64,000 nt of DNA from Puccinellia tenuiflora (Eukaryota; Streptophyta; Magnoliopsida; Poales; Poaceae). This document shows positions 22,149 through 31,304 of the stretch, piece by piece (position 1 is the first letter of the stretch; each line of letters starts with the position of its first letter). The DNA lies in contig QRDG01000143.1 of the NCBI GenBank assembly GCA_012064385.1, positions 36,310-100,309 of the forward strand, written 5' to 3'. The notes under the pieces are model-generated. The model was not told the origin of the DNA. It searched no databases and worked only from the letters and a program-made list of their open reading frames with translations. The position numbers and the translations under genes are program-made.

Positions 22149-23235
22149 TGATGTAGGGCTAGGCCCGATCTTCACGGATTTGAGGGGGAAACGGGGATGA
22201 ACACGAAGAACACGAGGGGAAACGAGGGAGATTCGTGGGCAAAACACAAGGATAACTAGCAAATCCTGCTAAGAACTCCACCCAACAACAAACCCTCAAA
22301 AAGGTAGCCTTTGGATCGAAGAATCAAAGCCAAACTTACTCTTGTTGAAACCGATTGCTCTTACCGGCCGGTCCACCGATCCAATAGAATCACCGCAGTG
22401 AAAGATTGGTTTGCACTACTAGAGACACCGCAGTGAAAGAGTAGCAACAACAAGATCTACCTCAACGAGGCACCCTAGCTACGAGGGAGGAGGAGCATAG
22501 CTCTCACAAGTCTCAGATTCAGTCTAACCTCCAAATGGGGAAAGTGGAAAGCTATTTATAGTCCATTACAAAACGGGCAGGAAAGGCGGGGAACCGGCCT
22601 GGGGGCCGGCCTAGGCCGGCCTGGAGGCCGGCTGGCTCTGGCGGGGAACCGGCCTGGGGGCCGGCCTAGGCCGGCCTGGAGGCCGGCCGGCTCAGGTGGA
22701 TGGCCGGCCTGGGGGCCGGCCTAGGCCGGCCTGGAGGCCGGCTGGGAGGCCGGCGCGTGGGCCGGCGGCGTCGGAATGTGGCCCGGCCTGAGGGCCGGCC
22801 TGGGCCGGTATGGAGGCCGGCGGCTTCGGGGGGGTGCCCGGCCTGGAGGCCGGCCTGGGCCGGCTGGGAGGCCGGCGGCTTCGGGTTGGTGCCCGGCCTG
22901 GAGGCCGGCCTAGGCCGGCTGGGAGGCCGGCCACCCAGTCTTCGCTCCTTCCCTCCTCTTCTTGTCCATCTTCTTGGGTCTCCTCTTGTCCATCTTCTCC
23001 ATCATCTTGGACCTTCTCTTGGTCATCTCCTTGACTCCATTGTGGGCCATCAACCGGGTGGATCCTGAGTATGCACAAGGTACCGGCATGAAGTAGCAAC
23101 CCATTCAAAGGAAGGTCAAGATCACACATCGAGAGGAGCGAGGTCACCTTTTCATGAAGAGCCTTGACTCTTGATCTTGTCATTGGGCCATTTGGCATGG
23201 TGTCCATGGTGTTGACCACGTGTGGGGCTACATCA
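22149..23235 (-). repeat. 5' LTR of the gypsy element (1087 bp)
   Basis: It is bounded like the partner LTR and closely similar outside the minisatellite (22590-22935). It abuts a 27-bp repeat array at 23236 exactly at a unit boundary, so any true target duplication would be AATAC. Confidence 0.9.
22590..22935. repeat. GC-rich minisatellite inside LTR (second copy)
   Basis: Units on ggcctgggggccggcctagg alternate with variants ending ggaggccggc; about nine units in total. Confidence 0.9.
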
Positions 23236-23348
23236 AATACCAATGAGCCCAGAGAGCTCTGCAATACAAACGAGACCAGAGAGCTCTGCAATACCAACGA
23301 GCCCAGAGAGCTCTGCAATACAACGAGCCCATAGAGCTCTGCAATATT
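23236..23348. repeat. 27-bp tandem array, about 4 units
   Basis: Units of the form aataccaacgagcccagagagctctgc follow one another, each containing the palindrome AGAGCTCT. The third and fourth units differ by one deletion and one substitution. The array starts exactly at the gypsy LTR end. Confidence 0.9.
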
Positions 23349-24847
23349 ATAACATGATTATTATGATCAAAGGGATAAAGCCGTCTTCTCTACAGTAAGA
23401 GTTTTGCCGAGACACCCAGCAAGTGCGCTTTTATTAACTTTGATCATTAGGTCCTTGGGGGCTTGTCTTTCAGAAAAATTCAAGCTTTAGACTCATGGAC
23501 CTGGCAAAGAAGCCAACTTGTTCCTGATTTTAGCTGGTAAGTTAGATGCAACCTGCACAATATGGACAATCTACATGCATGAATTGTTTCGAACTCCTAT
23601 GAGGCCTAAAGGACTTAGGAGATTGTGATCTTGTCAGCACAAGCTGTTAGAAAAGCCATGCGGGCCTACTTATTCATCAGTATAAATTCAGAAGGGTTAT
23701 AAGAACCAAAAAACACTTGTATACAAGAATTCTAGCATCACAACATCAAAAGCATAAGTTTTTGTGCCAGAAGCCGGACAAGCGGCACAAGTTAAGTATT
23801 ACACCTCAATAATCATTGAGCACATAGCTCTTGTCAATGTTTTCTTGAGTTGCAGGAGCCGGAGCAGCAGGAGTTCAGTTTTTCTATCTTGTCACCAGAA
23901 AGTACATGAGTCCCAAGCTGTTCGCTACAACAACTCGTCACTTGTGGGCTACATGTTATCAGTTGAAGTTAAAGGGAAGTTCAGAGTTGGGAGCTCCAAG
24001 TTGTCGCAGGCCGACAACTCGGCGCTTGGGGACTACTCACGGATCAGATTTTTCTACAAGTTAAGCATCAATCAAGTTCAAAAGTTTTAGCTCCGAGTTG
24101 CTGCAGGAAAACAACCCGGCACTCAAGGGCCGCACCGTTCAAAGCTTAAAGGACATGAGTTATACATCAAGGAGTCCCGAGTCATCGCGGGCAAACGACC
24201 CGGCACTCAGGTGCTACATCATCTGAAAGTTATAAGTTATCAATACAAGCACCAAGCTGTTACAAGTTAACAACTCGGCGCTTGGGGGCTATACATATAC
24301 CGGTGTAAACAAGCTCGAGCAAAGTCATACAACTCGTCAAAAGGACTCGGAAAAAATTCCGACTTGCTTGAAAACGAGCCGGCAGGAGAAGCCGACATTA
24401 ACAAGTCGGCAGGAGAAATCGACATTAACAAGTCGGCAGGAGAAACCGGCATTAACAAGTCAGCAGGAGAAGCCGACATAAACGAGTCGGCAGGCGAAGC
24501 CGGTATCGATGACTCGTCAACGTTTTCGTCAACAATTTGGCAACTTCTATGCCAACAACTCGGCAACATCTACGCCAAACAACCCGGCAATACGCCAAGG
24601 ACTCGGGAAAGTCTACATCGACAACCCGGCAATTTTTACGTCGACAACCCGGCAAAGTCTACATCAACAACCTGGCAAATGCAACGCTGGGTGCTGTGAC
24701 ATCATCGACGTCTACGACTCGGCAAGTTCTACATCTACAAGCCGGAAAACAACTCGGCATGGACTTCGTGTCCCAAGAAGACAACATCTACAACAAATCA
24801 AGACCTTCTGCATGACTCTACGAGTCACCCGAAAGCTCGGGGGCTAC
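23349..24847 (+). mobile_element. 3' non-coding internal region of a second Ty3/gypsy element
   Basis: No pol coding sequence is present. From about 24090 the sequence repeats phrases on acaacccggcactc and caactcggcgcttggggg. It ends with ctcgggggctactg immediately before the TGTCGTGG LTR start, a polypurine-like tract for a plus-strand element. Such repetitive spacers between integrase and 3' LTR are common in Tat-type gypsy elements. The coding part of this element lies outside the window or was lost. Confidence 0.65.
24362..24515. repeat. Minisatellite, ~30-bp units in gypsy spacer
   Basis: About five units of the pattern agtcggcaggagaagccgac followed by attaac; they encode a repetitive NKSAGE.. 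text that I regard as incidental. Confidence 0.85.
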
Positions 24848-25635
24848 TGTCGTGGATATGGGACACGGGTACCCGCAACGAGGATTAGCGTGGCCCATCA
24901 GGGGTGGCCCAGCAGGCCGACTCCACAGTCAGATTAGGACAAGGACTCACCTTGCCCACTTGTAATAGAAGAATAGTTTGTATCCAATTAGGACTCGACA
25001 TGTAAGTCGGCCTACTCCACCTTTATAAGGAGGGGCAAGGAGCCCCAAGAGGGCAGCTCAAGACGACCTAGACGTCCAACATAGAGGGAACAGAAGGACT
25101 CAGAGCCTCAACTCCCGACCTATACAATAGAGGAGCCGCCTCATCGGCGACTTCCACCATGAGAGGAATAAGACCTAGCCACAAACAGCACATAGGAATA
25201 TTACCGGATGATGTTTCCCGGGTCCTGAAGCTGTATAAATCTTGTCTCCCGTGTCGTTCGTCTACTAACCCACATCGACGATGCCCGCGTGTACATAGTC
25301 CCGTATCTTCACCGTTGACCTAAACCATGGACACCTCTGGTCGCTTTTCATATTTCATCTATTTCATCATACAATTAACCACTTTGTGTTCTGCGAGACC
25401 GGAGAGATTGACAACCTCTCCGCCATTGGGGACAAAGTATTTGGTTGAGTGTGTGCAGGTCCACGTCTGTTGAAGGTATCCCAAAGCGCCAGAGATCTTC
25501 AACATTCACCTCGTTGTTGATTTCAAAGTCCTACTGGTTCGATAAACCTCGGTTCTTTAAAAGAGGGAAAACTGCTACTAGCTACAATTCCGCCTTCGCT
25601 TGGGGCACCACCCAACTTATCAATATCTACCATCA
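24848..25635 (+). mobile_element. 3' LTR of the second gypsy element, right end uncertain
   Basis: It starts TGTCGTGGATATGGG after a polypurine-like tract. A TATA-type promoter (ctttataaggagggg) lies near 25018-25035, followed by a G-rich leader, so the LTR reads on the plus strand. I cannot place the 3' end: a TG..CA end is possible at about 25458, but LTR-like text continues to the junction with the next element near 25635. Confidence 0.55.
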
Positions 25636-26470
25636 CCTTTTCACCTAGCTTGCTGATGAATCTACTGAGCGCAGCTATTCGTCCGAAGAGTTGCTGGACC
25701 TCCCGAAGCTTTAAGGGCTCCGGAATCTTCAGGAGTGCCTGTATCTTCTCCGGATTTGCTTCGATACCACGTGCAGATACGAGGTACCCTAACAGCTGCC
25801 CGGCCGGAACGCCAAACAAGCACTTCATTTGGTTGAGCTTGATGTTGTACTTCTTGAGCGCGGTGAAGGTCACGCGCAAGTCGTCAAGGAGTGTTGCTTC
25901 TTTCTTGGTCTTGATGACTATATCTTCAACATAGACTTGGACGTTTCACCCAATTTGCTTCTTGAGGCAGTTTTGCATCATGCGCTAGTAGGTGGCACCC
26001 GCTTTCTTGAGCCCGAAGGGCATTGTTGTGTAACAGTAGACGTCGAAAGGAGTGATGAATGTTGTTTTATCTTCGCCTTCTTCCTTCATCTGGATCTGGT
26101 TGTAGCCTGAATAGGCATCCAGGAAGGAGAGGCGCTCGCAGCCTGCCGTTGAGTCGACAATTTGGTCGATACGCGGCAGGGGGAAGTGATCCTTTGGACA
26201 ACACTTGTTTAACGAAGTGAAGTCGACATACATGCGGAGTATGTCTGTATTTTTCTTTGGCACCAGGACAGGGTTAGCTACCCAGTCTGACTTCTTGATC
26301 TCTCGGATGAACTTGGCTGCCAAGAGCCTATCGATTTCTTGCCCGATGGCAAGGCGCTTCGGCTCGGCGAAGCGGCGCATAGTTTGCTTGACGGGTCTTG
26401 CGTTAGGCAAGATCTGTAGTTCATGCTCGGCGAATTCCCTGGGTATACCCGGCATGTCGGCTGGACACTA
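25636..26470 (-). pseudogene. Reverse transcriptase fragment with YVED active site
   Basis: The segment 26455-25985 shows RT fingers and palm: WVANPVLVPKKN, MYVDFTSLNKCCPKDHFPLPRID, LSFLDAYSGYNQI, TTMPFGLKKAGATY. After a stop at about 25985 the next part reads QVYVEDIVIKTK. The usual YVDD box is therefore YVED, losing one metal-binding Asp, so the enzyme could not be active. 25879 down to about 25640 continues as LGYLVSARGIEANPEKIQ and GRIAALSRFISKLGEK, then becomes unrelated. Confidence 0.85.
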
Positions 26471-26689
26471 GGCGAATATATCCCAGTTCTCACACAGGAA
26501 CTCGATGAGCGCGCTTTCCTATGCAGGAGGCAAGCTCGTCAAGGCGAGGGCCGTCTTCTTGGGATCAGTTGGATGTATCTGATGCGCCCTTGTGTCATTT
26601 GTTGCGTTGAAAGACGACTCGGGTGGTGATTTTTTGCCCTCAGGGAAGAGGGTACGATCGTTGGTGAGCGCCAGCTCCTGGAGCTGCTC

Positions 26690-27208
26690 CTAGGCCCCAA
26701 ACGATTCAGAGATCTTGTTGAACTTGCGGTCGCACTCATCGGACCACTCGAAGTTGCCGTTGATGGTGATGGTCCCATAGGGTCCTGGCATCTTGAGGTT
26801 GAGGTAGGCATAATGCGGGACTGCCATAAATTTGGCATATGTTGGTCGTCCGAGGATGACATGGTACTGCGCCTTCCAATCCACCACCTCGAACTCTACC
26901 TTCTCCTTCATGAAGTTCTTTGGCTCACCGAAGATGACGTCGAGCGTGATCATGCCCAGGGGGTAAACTAGCCGCCCAGGTACTATTCCGTGGAAGGTGT
27001 TAACCGACGGCGCGAGGTTGGTTGTTAATATGTTCATCCCGCGCAACGTGTCGCCGAACATGATGTTGATGCTGCTGCCACCATCCATGAAGATGCGGCT
27101 CACCGCGAAGCCACCGATCTGGGCAACGAGGACAAGGGCTGCATGCCCTGGACATGGCACCTGCGGTGGATGGTCATCGCGAGAGTAGACGATGCTCGCA
27201 TGGGACAA
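26690..27208 (-). pseudogene. Retroviral-type aspartic protease region of the Tat-like element
   Basis: The open frame of 172 codons includes the active site IFMDGGSSINIMF at residues about 38-50 and HVILGRPTYAKFMAV near residue 130, the standard protease flap and C-terminal motifs. It would cleave the Gag-Pol polyprotein. It is separated from gag by frameshifts and from RT by stops, so it is not part of a working polyprotein. Confidence 0.8.
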
Positions 27209-28015
27209 CCTAAGATATTCCGGCAGCGCCGGTGGTGACTTGACGGCGAGGTGAACCTGCCTCGTTATGAGCTTCTGATCCCGGTTGGAAGGGCGTCCCT
27301 TCTATATCATAAACATGCACCCGACAGGTTTCGGGTAAGATTCTTTGCCTGCTTGGGGTTCCTCGACGCGTGGCTGAATCTGGATAGCTCCCGCCATACG
27401 TCATGGTGGGGGCAACGCTGGAGGAGGTGGTGTTCCAATGGCCGGCGCACCTGGGACGACTTGCGCCTGCTGCTGAAGGAGGCGTGCATACTGCACCTGC
27501 AGATCTTGAAAGCTCTCACAATCCTTCAGGAGGTGAGAGGATGTAAGGTTGCCGTGCTCGTCCCTGAACATGTGAAATCTGCAGGCTCCTTGCAGAGTAG
27601 GGGGAGGACGTGGCACTCGCCCATTGCGCGACTAGCGTGGCCGCCATTCTTGCTTGATGTTCTTGTTGTCCTTGTAACCGGTTGTTCGGCTGCCACTTTC
27701 ATAGCGACCGCCGTCGGTTTCTTTGCTCGCGGCTGTCGGGAAAACCCGCCGCCACGAGTTCTGCGCCTTTGTTGTCATCGTACGCTCGCGATTTCACTTG
27801 CGGCGGCGATCGCTGCTGCGGCGACTCCAAGGGCCTTGGTCACCGTTCTCCACGGGTGTGCCGCTGCGTTCGTTGCGTATAGAATCTTCTCCGTCTGCCC
27901 ACTCATTAGCAATCTGCATGAGGTGGGCAATGGTCTTTGGTTTTACTCTTCCGAGTGCTTCTTTCAGCTCGAGTCGATAGACACCCCGGGTGAACGGGTA
28001 TATCGCGTTGTCTTC
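27209..28015 (-). pseudogene. Gag C-terminal region, multiple frameshifts
   Basis: Short minus-strand frames (27616-27401, 27519-27307 and 27404-27210) contain the typical late-gag text CRFHMFRDEHGN..HLLKDCESFQDLQ and ALPPPHDVW. They shift frame repeatedly, so this part of gag is broken. Confidence 0.65.
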
Positions 28016-29002
28016 TTAGATCCGCTCTGCTGAGTTACGGAGGAGTGTCCACTGCTGGATGTACTCGCGCAGCGTCTCATCTGACCGCTGCTTGCAAGCT
28101 CGGAGTTCCTCGAACGAGGTGGGCCATTTGCATGTGCCGACAAAGTTGCGAATGAAGTCCTCGCTGAAATCTTCCCAGCAGGTGTATGCTCCCCATGGCA
28201 AGCTTTTGAGCCAGGCTCGGGCCGACCCTAAGAGCATGCACTGTATGTATTGCATGGCCATGGACGTAGAACCTCTCTGGCAAGTTACTGCCGTGAGGTA
28301 GTCCTCCAGCCAGGCCGAGGGTTCTTGCAGGCCATCGTACTTTGGCGTCTTAGAGGTTAGTCTGAATCCCTTTGGCATTCTTGCTTCTCGGATGCGGCGA
28401 CTGAAGCACAATGCGCCATAGGGTTCAAACTCTTCTTCAGAGTCTGAATCATCGCGGCTTGCCTCGCGTGCAGCCCGTCTCGAGCGGTTCCTATTAACCT
28501 TGCTCTGCGCGATGACGTTGCGTGCGTCTTCAACTTCCGCGAGGTGATATCGATCTTCTCGTCCGCGAGTTGCGCGGTGCCTTCGATCACGGGTGACGCG
28601 GTTTTCTCGGTCGTGAGCGGCGTGCTTGTTGTTTACGCATGTGATGCGGTTCTCCTGATCGTGAGCAACGCGGTCGCCAAGTTGGCGGGTCCGCGGTTCA
28701 TGCCGTGGGCTTTGTTGGCACCGTGGAGGCGCATTGTTGACAGCCGCTGCACCTGCGGCTGGTTGTGGTGGTTCTTCTGGTATCAGTTCCGCACCTGCCA
28801 TGCTGACGAACTTGATTTGCTGGCGGTGCAAAGCCGCCCGAGGATTGTTCTCCGGAGGTTGTGTTGCTTGCAGGTACATAGCCACGGACATGAGAGCGCC
28901 GGTAGCTATTTTGGGAATTGGTATTCCCCCCTCGTCTAGAGACATGAAAGAGTTCTCCAGGGTGCGTGTGACAGTAGTCCTTGCATTCTCAGGCATATGC
29001 AA
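28016..29002 (-). pseudogene. Gag of the Tat-like gypsy element
   Basis: A 328-codon frame carries a retrotransposon gag domain in its second half: LTSKTPKYDGLQEPSAWLEDY, MLLGSARAWLKSLPW, WEDFSEDFIRNFVGT and ELRACKQRSDETLREYIQQW. The first half is low-complexity and Arg-rich (DRENRVTRDRRHRATRGRED). The frame stops at 28016 in a degraded region. An upstream minus-strand frame (29632-29156), rich in Ser and ending in PMQVYITAASPSAPP..., may be the displaced N-terminal part of the same gag. The protein would form virus-like particles. Confidence 0.8.
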
Positions 29003-29155
29003 ATAGCGAGGCCGGTCGCGAGAGGGTTGGGATCATCCCGATGATTGGATGGATAAATCCGCCCGTCGCGTGCTTGACAAACTGGCTTGCCTTCTCCTTT
29101 CCGCGAGGACTCTCTCCTACACCTTCAGTTTGATGCTTTCCTGCCATAGCAGGTA

Positions 29156-29632
29156 CTAGTAGCATTGCAGGTCTCCAGCCATGGCATCCTCCGCTAGAGC
29201 ACCGTCCGCTACAGCCTTTATCGCCTTTTCACCCATGGCATGGGTGATATGCAGATGGGTTCGTCCGTTCTGGAGAGTAACTATGAACGGGTATACACGT
29301 TGCTCAGGTGGTGGAGCGCTTGGTGATGCTGCCGTTATGTACACTTGCATGGGAAGGATGCGCAGAACCTCTTCTGGATCCGAGTCGTCTCCAGGGGCAA
29401 ACTCGAAGGTTGCTTGGGTTCCGCAGAAGAAGTATGCAGGGCTCGATGGCGGAGTCGATGAAGCATAGGGCACGACTGCCAGCTCAGTCGTGCGCGCGAG
29501 ATTGGTGGTTAGCGATGAGCATCGCGGTGTCGCAGTCGAAAATGACGCGATCTCATCGAGCGATTCGCTCAAGAATTCGTCGGAGGAGGACATGGCGGCT
29601 GCTGATGCAACCGATGACGGGGCGGATACCAC
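29156..29632 (-). pseudogene. Possible N-terminal gag/leader frame of the Tat-like element
   Basis: A 158-codon frame starting with a Ser-rich stretch (SSVASAAAMSSSDEFLSES), with an acidic DDSDPEEVLRILPMQVY segment, lies between the LTR and gag. Its position suits an extended gag N-terminus that has been separated by a frameshift. I do not recognise a domain. Confidence 0.4.
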
Positions 29633-29915
29633 CGCAACAGTTGATGAAGTAGCGGGTGCTGTTGCTGCGAAGCGCGGTGCGTCCGTGAGGCAAAGCGTGC
29701 CCTACTTGTTGATGAAGAAGCGTAGTTCGCCGAAACTCATGTCCACGCCCGCATGCAGATCTACGAAAGCCGGAAGCGTGACCGACGAGTGCGGGCTGAA
29801 TCCCAGAGAGCTGAAGAAGATCGGTGATTGCAGACCCGGCGAGTTGCCGATGGTCGATGATGAAGCCGCCGAATCCGTAGATCCAACACCTGTCTTTCCC
29901 CCAGACAGCGCCAAT

Positions 29916-30381
29916 TGACGTGGGGTTACCACGCCAAATCCCTCGGAGGTCATCCTTGGGTTTCGTGAAGAGAAGATGGTGGTGTTGGTGAATTCGTCGG
30001 CTGACAAGCAAGATTTACCCAGGTTCAGGCCCCCGAAGGTAAAAGCCCTACGTCCTGCTTGTCTGGTATAGATTGACTACGTTACAAGGGAACTACAATG
30101 GCGATATCGGTATATGCGATCTCGCTAGGGTTTATGGTGGCAAGTATGAGCGTGTCCCCGGTCGGTAGCCCTCCCAGCCCTGAAATAGGAGGGCTGGGTC
30201 TCGAGAATCCTCTACCGACTAGGGTTACAATTCGTAAATCGTAACGACCGACATAAGCTTTAGCTCTCTTGGGTTGTTTCGTTCGGTATGGGCCTTCTCT
30301 TTGGCCTTGTTCCGTGGGCCATGGCTTATTTGAACACCATATATCCTTACCGTGGCGCACCCGAAGGGTACACCCACGTCA
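29916..30381 (-). repeat. 5' LTR of the Tat-like element (466 bp)
   Basis: It is bounded on the plus strand by TGACGTGGGG and CCCACGTCA, mutually inverted ends. On the minus strand it is followed after two bases by TGGCGCTGTCTGGGG, a primer-site-like sequence of Tat-type elements. Confidence 0.65.
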
Positions 30382-30938
30382 CTAACCCTAGGGGCGCCTT
30401 GGGGGCCAAAGCAACCCCCCTTGGCCGCTGGCCCTAGGGGGTGGGGACGCACGCTTGGCCTCCTGTATAAGGAGGGCCAGGCACAAGGGGCTGCCCCCCC
30501 CCCCACGGATCCTCCAAGCCGCCGCCCCTGCTCCTCTCCCTCCTCTCCCGCAGCCGCTTGGCGAAGCCCTGCTGAGATCTCCACCATATCCACCACCACA
30601 CTATCGTCGTGCTGTTGAGATCTCGCGAGCCTCTCCTTCACCTCTTGTGGGATCAAGATCAAGGAGTCTTCATCAAGCCGTATGTGTGGATACCACGAAG
30701 GTGCTTCTCGTGCGGCGCTTCGGATCGGATAATACATCTCCCCGTGACTAGACGAGTCTAGTTGCGGGGATCGACTAGCCAACCCCTGCCTCGACAAAAC
30801 ACGCTCGGTTTTCTTCGAGGGTGAGATTGGATATCTTTCCTTCTACCTCCATCTAGTAGATCGTGATCTTGTTTTTGGGTTTCTTCCGCCTTTATGCGTA
30901 GGAAATTTTTTGTTTTCTATGCTGCGAACCCTACATCA
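30382..30938 (+). mobile_element. LTR fragment of another retrotransposon
   Basis: A TATA box (ctgtataagga) sits near 30465, followed by a C-rich leader and a pyrimidine-rich end reading ttttttgttttctatgctgcgaaccctaca, a typical grass LTR 3' end. The 5' part is missing where the Tat-like LTR begins. No coding region adjoins it. Confidence 0.5.
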
Positions 30939-31304
30939 AGCATCACCAACAGAAGATATCGGTAGCCACTCCCGTGCATGACACCAGAGGCTTCACCGCC
31001 GGCTCCAGAGCCTACACCAGCGAAGCGGGAAAGAAGTCCCGTGACAAAAGCCCAAAACCTGACCGTCAACGCCTCCTCGTCGATCAAGCATAGGAACATA
31101 ACCGCCGCCTAGATCGAGCGGCCACCAAACCACCCCGACGACCTCTTGGAAACCGACGCCGAAGATGCCTCCTCCAAAGTGGGAACAAAGTCGGAGTACC
31201 CATATTCTGCACGTCGGCGTCCTCACCACCTCAACACCGTCGCCGGAGATCCACACCCTAACTACCCTATTTATGATGTCGGATCGAAGATCCGGGGTCC
31301 CTAC
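30939..31304. other. Unidentified GC-rich repeat, left of solo LTR
   Basis: GC-rich text with no convincing frame. It is continuous with 34764-34960 once the solo LTR and one CCTAC copy are removed, so the two halves are one host sequence, probably a repeat of unknown type. Confidence 0.5.

Larger units (their letters stand above)
14846..23235 (-). mobile_element. Ty3/gypsy LTR retrotransposon, apparent full length (probably an assembly chimera)
   Basis: Two related LTRs (TGATGTAG...CTACATCA) enclose a minus-strand gag-pol. The order is 5' LTR at 22149-23235, a tRNA-iMet primer site, leader, gag, protease, RT, RNase H, integrase, a polypurine tract, then 3' LTR at 14846-15892. Protease-RT-RH-INT order marks Ty3/gypsy. 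The integrase C-terminus (FNVADLSPF) runs to a stop within the first bases of the 3' LTR, reminiscent of CRM-like chromoviruses, though I cannot assign the clade firmly. Flanks do not match: caaag on the left and aatac on the right. Together with the N and duplication at 18248-18862, this suggests that two copies were joined. Confidence 0.85.
25636..30381 (-). mobile_element. Truncated Tat-like Ty3/gypsy element
   Basis: On the minus strand the order is a 466-bp 5' LTR (29916-30381), a primer-site region, gag, protease and RT. The element stops inside RT at about 25636, so the RT end, RNase H, integrase and 3' LTR are missing. The protease motif MDGGSSIN and the gag style resemble Tat-lineage plant elements. 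The truncation coincides with the edge of another LTR. Confidence 0.75.

Noticed and set aside
28544..28939. Plus-strand frames opposite the Tat-like gag
   Set aside because: The minus strand carries gag motifs; the plus frames are antisense shadows.
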